Assembly (NCBI GenBank): GCA_004564215.1
Contig: CP024846.1
Coordinates: forward strand, 2,679,501-2,743,500
Direction of reading: 5' to 3'
From: Beijerinckiaceae bacterium
Lineage (GTDB): Bacteria > Pseudomonadota > Alphaproteobacteria > Rhizobiales > Beijerinckiaceae
DNA: 64,000 bases
In this document: positions 47,018 to 57,199 of the stretch, one piece after another
How the letters are laid out: every line of letters begins with the position of its first letter
Position numbering within the stretch: position 1 is the first letter of the stretch
The notes under the pieces: model-generated
The model's database searches: none
What the model saw: only the letters and a program-made list of their open reading frames with translations
What the model was told of the DNA's origin: nothing
Translations under genes and position numbers: made by a program

Positions 47018-49054
47018 ATGCTCGATCCATTTGCAATTGTTCGAGCCTTTGCGACCCTGGGGGCGGCCATCGTCTTGGGGTCGGGTATTCTGCTTTGGTA
47101 CACGCGGGATGCGCGATTGCCGGCGGGGGGCGCCGCTTGGCGCCGCCGGGTCGTCATCTCGGTCATGGTCGCCGCTCTGGTCGGCGCCGTCGCCACATGC
47201 GTGGGCATTATTGGCGCTGCGACCGCCGCCGCCGGCATATCCGTGTTTTCCGCCACCGGCTCGGTCCTCGGCACCTTCCTGACCAAGACCGGGGTTGGCC
47301 GAATCGCGATCGTCGAGATCGCCTGTGCCGTGGCGGTCTGCGTGCCGGCCGTCGTTGCCTGGTTCACGCTCAAGAAATTATCGATTTCGGATGTGGCCTT
47401 GCTGCTCGCCGCCTATGGGGCGGGTGTCGGTATCGCCGCGTTTCCCTTCAACAGCCATCCTGTCACGCTCGATCAGCAAGCGATCGGACTTTTCGCCGCC
47501 GTTGCCCACCGCCTGGCCCTGAGCCTTTGGCTCGGCGGACTGCCGGCGCTTATTTTGTTGATTGGGGCCGGGCCGATGCCCGACGACACGCGGCAATTGG
47601 CAGCGGTCGTGCTCCGCCGGTTTTCGAAAGTCGCTACCTATTCCATGATCGTCATTCTGGCGAGCGGCGCGCTGCTGACGTGGTATTTCGTTGGCAATTT
47701 CTCGAGTCTCATCGGCACCGGATATGGACGTCTGTTGATCCTCAAGCTGCTGTTCCTCGCCGGTGTCCTGGCGATCGCCAATGATCTTCAACGTAACGTC
47801 TTGCCCCTGCTGGAGCGCAAGCCGAGCGACGAAACATTTCGCGGCTATGCCAACCGGGTCAAAATCGAGACCGTGCTGGCCGTTCTCATTGTCGTCGTGG
47901 CGTCCGACATGGCGGGACTGGCCCCGCCTGCCCACACGGACATTGTCTGGCCGCTGCCGTTCCGCTTCTCGTTTGCGGCGAGTTGGCCGACCCCTTGGGT
48001 TCCGACCCTGTTCTTCACCGGCTCCGCTTTTTTATTGGGCGGCTTTGCCTTGATCTGCTTGGCATTTTTGCCGGCTCACCGGCCTGTGTGGTACAAGCTG
48101 TCCAAGCGTGCCAGTATCTTTGCGGGAGTGGCCGTCACGGCTGTCGGCAGCGCGTTGGCTTTTCCGGCCATTTCTGTGCAGGCCTATCCGGATACCTATC
48201 TCACAACCGAGATCCCTTACGCGGCCACATCGATTGCCGCCGGTCTCAATCATTACGAGCAGAATTGCACCACGTGCCACGGCACCAGCGGTCATGGAGA
48301 CGGCCCTGCGGCGGCTGGCTTGCCGGTAAAGCCGGCCGATCTGTCGGCGCCGCATACTGCCTTGCATACCGGCGGCGACCTCTATTGGTGGGTCACCCAC
48401 GGGATCGAGAAATCGGGGATGCCGGCCTTCGGCGACGTGCTCGCCAACGACGATCGCTGGGACATCATCAATTTTCTCGGCGCTTTCTCGGTCGGCTATC
48501 AGGCGCGCGTCATCGAACCCAAGATCAATCCCGGCCAGTACTGGCTCGCGCCCCCGGATTTCCAAGTGACCGACGAAAAGGGCGAAACCAAGCTTTTGAG
48601 CGAATACCGGCTCAAGTCCGCGCTCCTCCTGGTCCTGTTTTCTTGTACGCAGGATTTGGCGCAAGACACCGCGAGGCTCGAGCAGCTCTTATCGGCGCGG
48701 CAACGGCTGGCTGATCTCGGTGCCCGGATCGTTTTGATCGCACCGGGCGCCGCCTGTGACCCGTTGCGTAACCTCGCCACCGGCAAGATTCTGATCGCGG
48801 ATCGCGACACGGCGGACGTCGCCGCCACTTATGGGCTGTTGACCCGCTCGTTTCACAACCGCCAGCAGGATGTGGTCCGGGTTCCAGAAACGCACGCGGA
48901 ATTCCTGATCGATCGGTCGGGCTATATTCGTGCGCGCTGGCTTCCCGTTGAGGACCAAAGCTGGAGCGATTTGCGGGTTATCGAAAGTCAGCTTGAGCTG
49001 CTGGCGCGCGAACCGCCGGCGCCCCCGCCGCCTGGCCCTCACGACATCCACTGA
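47018..49054 (+). CDS. CopD-cytochrome c-thioredoxin-like fusion protein
   Basis: A 678-residue membrane protein with three parts. Residues 1-385 are a CopD-type copper-import domain with about nine helices, including AVAHRLALSLWLGGLPALILL and VKIETVLAVLIVVVASDMAG. Residues about 400-492 form a c-type cytochrome with CTTCH at 417-421 and a probable axial Met468 (SGMPAFGDVLA). Residues about 507-660 look like a SCO/AhpC-type thioredoxin fold (APPDFQVTDEKGE, LLLVLFSC, EFLIDRSGYIRARW), but without a CxxC pair. Haem and thioredoxin parts should be periplasmic. Coupling of copper transport to haem redox is an inference. Confidence 0.88.
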   Translation: MLDPFAIVRAFATLGAAIVLGSGILLWYTRDARLPAGGAAWRRRVVISVMVAALVGAVATCVGIIGAATAAAGISVFSATGSVLGTFLTKTGVGRIAIVEIACAVAVCVPAVVAWFTLKKLSISDVALLLAAYGAGVGIAAFPFNSHPVTLDQQAIGLFAAVAHRLALSLWLGGLPALILLIGAGPMPDDTRQLAAVVLRRFSKVATYSMIVILASGALLTWYFVGNFSSLIGTGYGRLLILKLLFLAGVLAIANDLQRNVLPLLERKPSDETFRGYANRVKIETVLAVLIVVVASDMAGLAPPAHTDIVWPLPFRFSFAASWPTPWVPTLFFTGSAFLLGGFALICLAFLPAHRPVWYKLSKRASIFAGVAVTAVGSALAFPAISVQAYPDTYLTTEIPYAATSIAAGLNHYEQNCTTCHGTSGHGDGPAAAGLPVKPADLSAPHTALHTGGDLYWWVTHGIEKSGMPAFGDVLANDDRWDIINFLGAFSVGYQARVIEPKINPGQYWLAPPDFQVTDEKGETKLLSEYRLKSALLLVLFSCTQDLAQDTARLEQLLSARQRLADLGARIVLIAPGAACDPLRNLATGKILIADRDTADVAATYGLLTRSFHNRQQDVVRVPETHAEFLIDRSGYIRARWLPVEDQSWSDLRVIESQLELLAREPPAPPPPGPHDIH

Positions 49055-49074
49055 TCCGCCACCGGGCCTTCACG

Positions 49075-49099
49075 CCAACGGTCGCGCGCCGACCGTTGG
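49075..49099. terminator. Bidirectional terminator between the CopD fusion and the dehydrogenase
   Basis: CCAACGGTCG and CGACCGTTGG form a perfect 10-bp stem with a 5-base loop, between two convergent genes (stops at 49054 and 49132). No strong T run is present. Confidence 0.65.
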
Positions 49100-49131
49100 G
49101 GACTGCCTACACGGATCGGCTGGCCCCATGA

Positions 49132-50127
49132 TCACAGCATGGCCGGCAGGACTCGATCAGGCGGGCGATGACCGTCCATGAAGGTCTTGATGTTGATGAT
49201 GACCTTCTCGCCCATATCGACCCGGCCCTCAGCGGTCGCCGATCCCATGTGCGGCAACAGTGTCACCTTGCCGGCGTTGGCGAGCTTGATGAGCTTTTGC
49301 GAAACGGCCGGTTCATGTTCGAAAACGTCAAGGCCCGCGCCGGCCACTTCGCCCGCCTCGATCATCCGCGTCAGTGTGTTTTCATCGATGATTTCACCGC
49401 GCGCCGTATTGATGACGATCGCATGCGGACGCAGATATTTGAGGCGCCGCGCCGAAAGCAAATGATAGGTCGCGGGCGTATGGGGGCAATTGATCGAGAC
49501 GATGTCCATACGGGCAAGCATCTGATCGAGCGATTCCCAATAGGTTGCTTCGAGAGCTTCCGCGATCGAGGCGGCGACCGGGCGGCGATTGTGATAATGG
49601 ATCTGCATGCCGAAGCTCCTGGCCCGGCGGGCGACCGCCTGACCGATACGTCCCATGCCGACGATACCCAGTCGCTTGCCGGTGATTCGCTGTCCCAGCA
49701 TCCAGGTTGGCGCCCAGCCCGCCCACTCGCCTGAAGGGATAATCCTTGCGCCCTCGACGATCCTTCGCGCCACGGCGAGGATCAAGGCAATCGTCATGTC
49801 GGCGGTATCCTCGGTCAGGACACCCGGCGTATTGGTCACGGTAACTCCGCGTGCCAAAGCCGCCGTGACGTCGATATTGTCGACGCCATTGCCAAAATTG
49901 GCGATGAGCTTCAATTGCTCGCCCGCCTGTCCGATCAACTCGGCATCGATTCGGTCGGTGACGGTCGGCACGATGACGTCGGCGAGGCTCAATGCCTCGG
50001 AGAGGGCGCTGCGCGACATTGGCTTGTCGTCGATATTCAGCCGCGTTTCGAAAAGCTCGCACATGCGGGTTTCCACAACGTCTGGCAGTTTGCGGGTGAC
50101 GACAACGAGCGGCTTTTTTCGGCCCAT
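49132..50127 (-). CDS. D-2-hydroxyacid dehydrogenase (probable glyoxylate/hydroxypyruvate reductase)
   Basis: A 331-residue cytoplasmic NAD(P)-dependent enzyme. It has the substrate-loop NFGNGVDNIDV, the Rossmann motif GMGRIGQAVARR at 157-168 and the catalytic set Arg243 (NTARGEIID), Glu272 (FEHEP) and His293 (LPHMGSAT). RR after the second strand (HNRRPV) favours NADP(H), and the overall sequence is closest to glyoxylate/D-glycerate dehydrogenases, relevant to a one-carbon or serine-cycle metabolism. The exact substrate is inferred. Confidence 0.92.
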   Translation of the reverse strand: MGRKKPLVVVTRKLPDVVETRMCELFETRLNIDDKPMSRSALSEALSLADVIVPTVTDRIDAELIGQAGEQLKLIANFGNGVDNIDVTAALARGVTVTNTPGVLTEDTADMTIALILAVARRIVEGARIIPSGEWAGWAPTWMLGQRITGKRLGIVGMGRIGQAVARRARSFGMQIHYHNRRPVAASIAEALEATYWESLDQMLARMDIVSINCPHTPATYHLLSARRLKYLRPHAIVINTARGEIIDENTLTRMIEAGEVAGAGLDVFEHEPAVSQKLIKLANAGKVTLLPHMGSATAEGRVDMGEKVIINIKTFMDGHRPPDRVLPAML

Positions 50128-50429
50128 TCTTTTCCCTGTCCTTTGGCTTGCCGGGCACGATCCTCAAATGACCAGATCGCAGGAAGGCGTCGGACTTCGC
50201 CAAATCCGATCGCATTTCGGCAGATTATCGGTCCGCCACGGCGGGCTTTGCCAATTCGGTCTTCACTTGGCGTTAACGAGGCCCAGGACACAAGAGGGGC
50301 AGGCCCGTTCATCGCTTACGGCCTCTGTAGCAGATGGCCGGTCAAAGACAAGAATGCTGGCTGCGCGGACTGATCAAGGTCCGCCGCGGACCCGCAGCAT
50401 GAGTGCGCCCACGTGGCAATGAGCAGAAG
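50128..50429. promoter_or_regulatory. Divergent intergenic region with alternative hairpins
   Basis: The 302 bases between the dehydrogenase and the SH3-protein gene contain no credible gene. Just before the SH3 gene, GTCCGC (50379-50384) can pair with GCGGAC on its left (50365-50370) or its right (50386-50391), and ATGCTG (50354-50359) can pair with CAGCAT (50395-50400). The mutually exclusive stems could form an attenuator-like leader. No clear promoter was found. Confidence 0.35.
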
Positions 50430-50987
50430 ATGGTGGTAGGGATGCGCAAGATAGCGCCATCTTGGGGTAAAGCGTTGCGGTGTTTCGGGTTGCTCGCAGC
50501 CACGAGCTTTTTGGTCTTGGTCGTGGGGAACATCGCCAGCGCGGACCAAAACGGATCTGCGAGCGGCCTACCGATTCCGCGCTATGTCAGCCTGAAGTCG
50601 GACCGCGTCAATCTGCGCGAGGGTCCCTCGAAGGATCATCGCACCCTGTGGATTTACCAGCGCGCCGGATTGCCGGTCGAGATTACCGCCGAATTTGAAA
50701 TCTGGCGCAAGGTCCGCGATTCGGAAGGTGCCGAAGGCTGGGTCCTGCATTCGCTGCTTTCGGGGCGCCGCACGGCCCTGGTCGCACCCTGGAAGAAGGG
50801 CGTTGATTCGACTCTCTACAGCAAAGCGAGTCCCAAATCCGCGCCGGTGGCTAATTTGCAGTCCAATGTGCTTGCCAGCGTGCGCGGCTGCGACGGCGCC
50901 TGGTGCCATATCTCGGGCGAAGGCTTCGACGGCTATATTCAGCAATCGAGTCTTTGGGGCGTCTACCCGAATGAAAAGATCGAGTGA
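50430..50987 (+). CDS. Bacterial SH3-domain protein, probably exported
   Basis: A 185-residue protein. After a basic start, a hydrophobic segment (CFGLLAATSFLVLVVGNIASA) looks like a signal peptide ending near residue 38. Two SH3b-like units follow: PRYVSLKSDRVNLREGPS with VEITAEFEIWRKVRDSEGAEGW, and a second ending VRGCDGAWCHISGEGFDGYI. This type is common in Hyphomicrobiales and is thought to bind cell-wall or protein ligands. The start is uncertain among GTG 50403, ATG 50430 and ATG 50442. Confidence 0.88.
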   Translation: MVVGMRKIAPSWGKALRCFGLLAATSFLVLVVGNIASADQNGSASGLPIPRYVSLKSDRVNLREGPSKDHRTLWIYQRAGLPVEITAEFEIWRKVRDSEGAEGWVLHSLLSGRRTALVAPWKKGVDSTLYSKASPKSAPVANLQSNVLASVRGCDGAWCHISGEGFDGYIQQSSLWGVYPNEKIE

Positions 50988-51186
50988 CAGCGTAGGCCCC
51001 ATCAATAAGGCCGCATTTGCGTCCATCGGAATGTGACCATCCGGCCCGCTCGGGAGGCCGCGTCACCGTTTATCCAGGGGTCTCAGGGCGAGGGGGGATG
51101 CCTGGAGAACAAGTCTCCTCCAGGTTTGCTATGGGGTCCGACCAAGTCGATGGCAGGGACCACCGAAGTGTCACGTTCAAGCTTGC

Positions 51187-51396
51187 TCAGGCGTCCTTGC
51201 CGTGACCCGTCAGCCGAGTCCAGCCGTCCTGAACAGTAGCTGAAAGCGCTTTTACGCCCTGATTGACGACTTCCCAATTGACCACTGGACGATCAGTGGA
51301 TCCTTCGGCTCCGCTTGTGTTCCGCATCGAATCATAAACATAGGCCGCGCCGATCGTGAGCAAAATTCCAACGATGATCCCGAAAAACATGCGCAT
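51187..51396 (-). CDS. Small single-pass membrane protein
   Basis: A 69-residue product. MRMFFGIIVGILLTIGAAYVYD is an N-terminal transmembrane anchor, followed by a short linker and a conserved-looking tail PVVNWEVVNQGVKAL...DGWTRLTG. Similar short proteins with an N-terminal anchor and a VNWDVV/W-R-LTG tail occur in other Hyphomicrobiales, recalled without a search. The ATG at 51396 has AAGGGG upstream. Its function is unknown. Confidence 0.75.
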   Translation of the reverse strand: MRMFFGIIVGILLTIGAAYVYDSMRNTSGAEGSTDRPVVNWEVVNQGVKALSATVQDGWTRLTGHGKDA

Positions 51397-51755
51397 TCAA
51401 GCCCCTTCTTGCCGATGACAATTTCCCCTATGCCCCTGCATACACTAGCTTTTATTTTCCTCTTGGGTCAAGCGCGCGCGCCCCGCCGATAGGTCCTTCG
51501 AGCCGCGAACTCACCGGTAAATTATCGGGTGATTCGTCCCGCGAACGGCGGCAGGGAACGGAACCGTGATTGAGGCGTTCCTTTTGGACCGCTGCGGGAA
51601 CGCACCGGATGAAGGACTTGAAGCGCCGAGGGCAAAAGACCGAGCTTCACTCGTGCGAGATGAATACGACTGAACCAGGCAATCGTCAGATTGAATGGAC
51701 ACCTCGGTGTTTGTCTTGCGCCATTCTTGAGCGCCAATGACGTTGGGAAAAAGCG
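51397..51755. other. 359-base intergenic stretch without a recognised feature
   Basis: This lies between two divergent small genes. Short open frames exist on the minus strand (51511-51768) but lack a ribosome-binding site and any family resemblance. I see no tRNA-like fold, no consensus promoter and no long repeat. Confidence 0.5.
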
Positions 51756-52037
51756 ATGGGTGATGCAACTATGGAGCGCGAAATCCGAACTTCCGCCGAG
51801 CTTCAGGAAGTCTGTCTTCGCACGCTAAAGCAGTGTCCCGGGTTTGAACAGGTCAATGAGATTCTCATCCAGCCGCGCGAAAATGCAGAAGGCTGTGCGA
51901 ACTGGACCTTGGCGGCAGTGCGGCCGCGCGTCGACAATAGCTCGCTGCGTGCTGCGCGCGAAACGATTGGATTATTGCAGCAGACCTATCAGCTCGACGC
52001 GGAAGAGGCTTCCGTACGCATGAAGCGTCGAATCTGA
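51756..52037 (+). CDS. Small conserved hypothetical protein
   Basis: A 93-residue cytoplasmic protein. The pattern EREIRTSAELQEVCLRTLKQ, CPGFEQVNEILIQP, ANWTLAAVRP and AARETIGLLQQTYQLD resembles a short uncharacterised Hyphomicrobiales family with a helix, two strands and a helix. No catalytic motif is visible. ATG 51756 is used; ATG 51771 (MEREIRT) is equally possible. Confidence 0.7.
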   Translation: MGDATMEREIRTSAELQEVCLRTLKQCPGFEQVNEILIQPRENAEGCANWTLAAVRPRVDNSSLRAARETIGLLQQTYQLDAEEASVRMKRRI

Positions 52038-52204
52038 GTCCGCTTCCCACGGTCCGCCTTCCGGGGCGCTTAACACGTTGCCTGCCTTTATTGCAAAATA
52101 TTAATCACATTTGATGGCTGCCTCGACCTTCTTGGTGAAAGTCGGGTTGAGGCGGCTGGCGAAGTGCGCAGATTGGGCTTATCCCATTGTAAGGGCCACG
52201 CACT

Positions 52205-53224
52205 ATGTGGCCCGTTGCCGTGGCGAAAGGGGCCCGGGTTTTGATATATTCCCATGTTCTCGGGACGGGTGCCTACGCACCGAAGCGCATACTGACCAAC
52301 CAAGATCTCGAACGATTGGTCGATACCACCGATGCCTGGATCAGTGCGCGCACGGGCATCAAGCAGCGCCGGATTGCCGCCGAAGGTGAAGTGACTTCCG
52401 ATATGGCGGTGGTCGCCGCGCGGCACGCTTTGGCAATGGCTGAAACCAAGGCCGAAGACCTCGACATGATCATCGTCGCCACGGTCTCCGCCGACATGCC
52501 ATTGCCGTCCTGCGCGGTGATTGTGCAAGCCAAGCTTGGCGCGACGCGGGCGTTCGCCTTCGATGTGGCCGCGGCTTGCGCGGGCTCGCTTTATGCCATG
52601 AGCATCGCCGATCAATTCATTCAGAGCGGCAAGGCAAAGCGGGTGCTGATTATCGGCGCCGAGCTATTGAGCCGTCTCGTCGATTGGACCGACCGAAATA
52701 CCTGTGTGCTGTTCGGCGACGCGGCGGGTGCGATGGTGATCGGCCCGACACCGCATCCGGGGCGCGGACTTCTCTCGACGCATCTTCATTCCGACGGAAC
52801 CGCGGCGGGGATCTTGTCGATCCCGGGCGGGGGCAGCAAATATCCGCAATCCGCCGAAGTGCTCGAATCCAACATGCACAAGATCACAATGAACGGGCGT
52901 GAGATTTATAAGTTCGCGGTCCGCGTCCTGCCTCCCGCGATTTTGGAAGCGCTCAGTGCGAACGGCCTGACCGTCGATGACGTCAGCCATATCGTGTCGC
53001 ATCAGGCCAATGCCCGAATCGTGGAATCGGTTCTGGAAAGGCTCGGCATTCCCCTTGAGAAATGTTGGTTGAATCTCGATCGCTATGGCAATACGTCGAG
53101 CGCATCGCTGCCGATTTCGCTCGATGAAGCAAACCGTGCCGGCCGTCTCAAGCCCGGAGATCTGATTGCCATGATGGCGATCGGCGCCGGAATGACATGG
53201 GGCAGCGCCCTGATGCGCTGGTAA
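52205..53224 (+). CDS. fabH: Beta-ketoacyl-ACP synthase III (FabH)
   Basis: Condenses acetyl-CoA with malonyl-ACP to start fatty-acid synthesis. The 339-residue thiolase-fold enzyme has Cys125 (AAACAGSLYAM), His266 (SHQANARIV) and Asn296 (RYGNTSSASLP), the full FabH triad, plus the end GAGMTWGSALMRW. It stands alone, without plsX beside it. It could therefore be a second FabH with another acyl-CoA preference. The first ATG is at 52205; a TTG at 52241 would fit the family N-terminus (IYSHVLGTGAY) better. Confidence 0.93.
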   Translation: MWPVAVAKGARVLIYSHVLGTGAYAPKRILTNQDLERLVDTTDAWISARTGIKQRRIAAEGEVTSDMAVVAARHALAMAETKAEDLDMIIVATVSADMPLPSCAVIVQAKLGATRAFAFDVAAACAGSLYAMSIADQFIQSGKAKRVLIIGAELLSRLVDWTDRNTCVLFGDAAGAMVIGPTPHPGRGLLSTHLHSDGTAAGILSIPGGGSKYPQSAEVLESNMHKITMNGREIYKFAVRVLPPAILEALSANGLTVDDVSHIVSHQANARIVESVLERLGIPLEKCWLNLDRYGNTSSASLPISLDEANRAGRLKPGDLIAMMAIGAGMTWGSALMRW

Positions 53225-53300
53225 AGCGACGCTATCGCGGTAGCTAAAATCACTTCGCGCAGAAGACGAGCCTGGCACCGACCGGCGATTGTTGCCGAAG

Positions 53301-53416
53301 CTAGAGCATGTTCCGAAAAAGTTGACCGACTTTTTCGATCAGAACATGCTTCCACTCGTTGAACTTGAGCGTTTCCTTTCGATCAGATGATTCCATCTGA
53401 TCGGGAAGCGCTCTAG
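53301..53416. repeat. REP/RIME-like palindromic intergenic element
   Basis: The element is bounded by CTAGAGC (53301) and its exact reverse complement GCTCTAG (53410-53416). Inside are CATGTTCCGAAAAAGT facing ACTTTTTCG...GAACATGC, and a perfect 10-bp hairpin (CGATCAGATG, loop ATTC, CATCTGATCG at 53380-53403). It fills the space between convergent fabH and the protease gene and resembles the common Hyphomicrobiales intergenic palindromes. It shares its TAGAGC ends with the element at 39970. Confidence 0.75.
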
Positions 53417-53423
53417 CCGCCCA

Positions 53424-54296
53424 TTATTGGGTGGCCGCAACCTTGCTGCCGGCGGCGGCGACGACGGCTTTCTTGAAGGCGCCTTCGATCGTCACAGCAA
53501 AATTATAATGGGTGCTGGAGAAGGGCGCCGAACGAAACGGCTTATTGCTGCGCCAGCCGACCAGAATGGCGCCGATCGTCGGCCTGTTCGACTCCGTCAC
53601 GACCGCGCCGCCGGAGGCTCCGTCTCCCGTTTCGCAATCGAAGGAAAACTCTCGGGTGCCTTCTTCGCCAACCGATAATTGATCGTGGAGGCGGCATTTT
53701 TCCATCGAAAGCCTGCGTCCTTCGCCCCAGTCGATATGACCGCGCGCGACAAACTCGACGGGCATGTTGGGGGCTTCGGTGTCGGCGAGATTATAGGGCG
53801 TGACTCCATCGATCGGACGCGCCAGTCGGGCGACAGCCCAATCATGCACGGCGGCGATCGCGTAGGGGTTGGTGCTGCCGGCGGTGATCGATGCGGAGTC
53901 GATCGGCACCCGGACCTGCTTGCCCCGCGTTTCGATCGAAAAGAAACAAGTCTTGGCTCTCGGCGTGCCTCTTTCGTCGAAAAATACATGCGCGGCTGTC
54001 GTCACGAGATCATTGGCGAGGGTCAGCTGGCCGGCGCCATGGGCGTCGCCACACTCGATGAGGCCGGACGCTGCAAAGCGGGTGCGAAGTTCCGTGGCGT
54101 CAAGCTTTTGCTGGGCCGCAAAGTCCTCGACGCTGCGGCGGCTGTTTTTGCCGAACACGACCACAGGCACGATCTTGGGCGAGGTGGCTTGCGACAAGGC
54201 CGTTTTAAAGAGCGGAACAGCCGAGGCTTGAGCAGAAATCCCGACAAGGAAAACGCAAACGGCGGCTGCACATAGTCCACCCTTATGAAACTTCAT
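53424..54296 (-). CDS. Secreted trypsin-like serine protease
   Basis: A 290-residue exported protein. The signal peptide (1-26) ends QASA. The chymotrypsin-fold triad is His103 (VTTAAHVFFD), Asp152 (VHDWAVARL) and Ser228 (GDGASGGAVV), so it is probably active. Cysteines at 82, 117, 201 and 221 could form disulfides in the periplasm. It carries no PDZ domain, unlike DegP/DegQ. It is unrelated in layout to the FHA-protease at 26.8-28.7 kb. The longer frame start at 54416 has no signal peptide and was rejected. Confidence 0.88.
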   Translation of the reverse strand: MKFHKGGLCAAAVCVFLVGISAQASAVPLFKTALSQATSPKIVPVVVFGKNSRRSVEDFAAQQKLDATELRTRFAASGLIECGDAHGAGQLTLANDLVTTAAHVFFDERGTPRAKTCFFSIETRGKQVRVPIDSASITAGSTNPYAIAAVHDWAVARLARPIDGVTPYNLADTEAPNMPVEFVARGHIDWGEGRRLSMEKCRLHDQLSVGEEGTREFSFDCETGDGASGGAVVTESNRPTIGAILVGWRSNKPFRSAPFSSTHYNFAVTIEGAFKKAVVAAAGSKVAATQ

Positions 54297-54615
54297 GTCT
54301 TGTCCCCTCGATTCTGCGCTGCACCAGTTTAGGGTCGAGCACAGCATTAGATCAAGCTGAACCGGTATAGTATTTTGCCATTGCGAAAACAAAAAGGCAG
54401 CTTTCTGATCTGACAAGCTCTTGTTGGCAAGGTTGACCTTTGCCGCGAAATTCCGTTTGATCCTTAGGACAATACGGCGAAAGCGTGGTGCGAGGCTTAC
54501 GCGAAACCGCTAAGCTGTTCGCGGCATCATGCCGCTACTTGCCGCATTGCGGCGACATTAAGATAGTGCAAGTGCCAAGTTTGGTTGTTGAGAGTTCCCT
54601 GCCGAGCCGCGGGCT
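54297..54615. promoter_or_regulatory. Divergent intergenic region (protease / zapE)
   Basis: 319 bases without a gene. On the minus strand a promoter-like pair TTGTTT (54387-54392) and TATACC (54364-54369) with a 17-base spacer lies 67 bases from the protease start. On the plus strand TTGACC (54433-54438) and TTTGAT (54456-54461) also have a 17-base spacer but a poor -10. Both are tentative. Confidence 0.35.
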
Positions 54616-55824
54616 ATGAGCGCCGGCCTTGTTTTCGAGTTGCCGGTGTCGAATTCGCTGCTTGATGTTTATTCCGGAATGGTGAGCGAAGGTCACCTGG
54701 AGCGCGACGCCGATCAGGACCGCGTCTTACAGCTGCTGGAAAAGCTGCGGCTCGCCCTCGCCGACTTCAATCCGCCGCGCAGCTCCGGGGGCGCTCTTGG
54801 CTGGCTCAGAAGCTCCAACCGCAACGAACCTTCCACGCGGGGCTTGTACATTTGGGGCAGTGCCGGGCGTGGCAAAACCACGCTGATGGATCTTTTCTAC
54901 GACGCCGTCCAAATCGAGCAAAAATCGCGGGTCCATTTTCATGCTTTCATGGCCAATGTTCACGCCTTCATATTTGCGTGGCGCCAGGCTCGGCAAAAAG
55001 GCTCCGTGAAAGGAGACGACCCGATCGCGGCGGCGGCCGATGCAATCGTCCAGAAAACATGGCTTCTTTGTTTCGACGAGTTCAACGTCACAGATATCGT
55101 CGACGCCATGATTTTGGGCCGTCTTTTCGAGGCGCTGTTCGCGCGGGGTATCGTTGTTGTGGCGACGTCGAACGTAAAGCCAGACGAGCTTTATCAGGAT
55201 GGGCTCAATCGGGTTTTGTTTTTGCCATTCATCGATCTGATCAAAGCCCGGATGGAGATTATCCATCTCGACGCTCGGGGCGACTTTCGGCTCGAAAAGC
55301 TGCGCAAGAACGCGGTCTATTTTGTTCCCGCCGATGCGCGCGCGGCGACCGCGATGACGAGAGCCTTCGAGGCCCTGACGGGGGCGGAGCACGGAGCGCC
55401 GGCGACTCTCAAAGTGCTCGGCCGCCCGGTCCTGGTGCCCGAGGCGCGGACCAATGTGGCACGGTTCTCATTCGCGGATCTGTGCCAGGTGCCGCTGGGC
55501 GCGGCGGATTTTCTTGCGATCGCCCATGAATTCCATACAGTGCTCCTCGACAAAATCCCGATCATTGAGGCGGCGCGACGTGACGAAGCCAAGCGCTTCA
55601 TTACACTGATTGATACGTTTTATGACCGTCATGTGAAACTCATCGCTTCCGCGCAGGCGGAACCGGCCGAACTTTATGCGGGTACCGAGGGACATGTGGC
55701 ATTCGAATTCAAGCGGACCGCATCGCGTCTGATGGAAATGCGCTCGGTGGACTATCTAGCCCTTCCCCATGGCCCCGTCTCGTCTCGCGGATCGGGAGAT
55801 GCGAGCGGCCTTGTCGAAACTTAA
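54616..55824 (+). CDS. zapE: Cell division protein ZapE (AFG1-like ATPase)
   Basis: A P-loop ATPase linked to Z-ring function and related to mitochondrial AFG1/LACE1. The 402-residue protein has Walker A GSAGRGKT at 81-88, Walker B LLCFDEFNVTD, the sensor region VVVATSNVKPDELYQDGLNR and the characteristic FLPFIDLIKARMEIIHLD. The family also has the C-terminal RDEAKRFITLIDTFYD. It often precedes mdh in alphaproteobacteria, as it does here with a 279-base gap. Confidence 0.94.
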   Translation: MSAGLVFELPVSNSLLDVYSGMVSEGHLERDADQDRVLQLLEKLRLALADFNPPRSSGGALGWLRSSNRNEPSTRGLYIWGSAGRGKTTLMDLFYDAVQIEQKSRVHFHAFMANVHAFIFAWRQARQKGSVKGDDPIAAAADAIVQKTWLLCFDEFNVTDIVDAMILGRLFEALFARGIVVVATSNVKPDELYQDGLNRVLFLPFIDLIKARMEIIHLDARGDFRLEKLRKNAVYFVPADARAATAMTRAFEALTGAEHGAPATLKVLGRPVLVPEARTNVARFSFADLCQVPLGAADFLAIAHEFHTVLLDKIPIIEAARRDEAKRFITLIDTFYDRHVKLIASAQAEPAELYAGTEGHVAFEFKRTASRLMEMRSVDYLALPHGPVSSRGSGDASGLVET

Positions 55825-56064
55825 AACTGCATTGATGCACCGCGTCAGCCTAAATCGGTTGCATAATGGGCTGTCATCACGGAATTTACGGCTTGGCGCG
55901 CGCCGGCGATGAACGTAGGTTCACGGCTAAAGATCCAGCTGTTAGTATGAATTGGACGGCTCGAAATCGCAGGGCCCAATCCTTGCTTCGACCGTTCCAG
56001 CTCCTGCCTCCCCGCTTCGACAGGATTGATAATCTTCTGGTTTCTTCAGGCATTCTTCATTTAG

Positions 56065-57069
<1,005 letters not shown>

Positions 57070-57199
57070 TTTTCAAGGAGCAATGATCCCGGAACTGTCT
57101 TGGCTCGGTGCCTTCCCTATTGGCCGCAGACGGCGAAATGAGGCGGCAAGCCAATGGCCAACCGGGGCTGGCAAATTCATGCGGCGCGCCGTTCGAAAC

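Noticed and set aside
51511..51768. Minus-strand small frames in the 51.4-51.75 kb gap
   Set aside because: No ribosome-binding site, no hydrophobic core pattern and overlap with the start of the gene at 51756.
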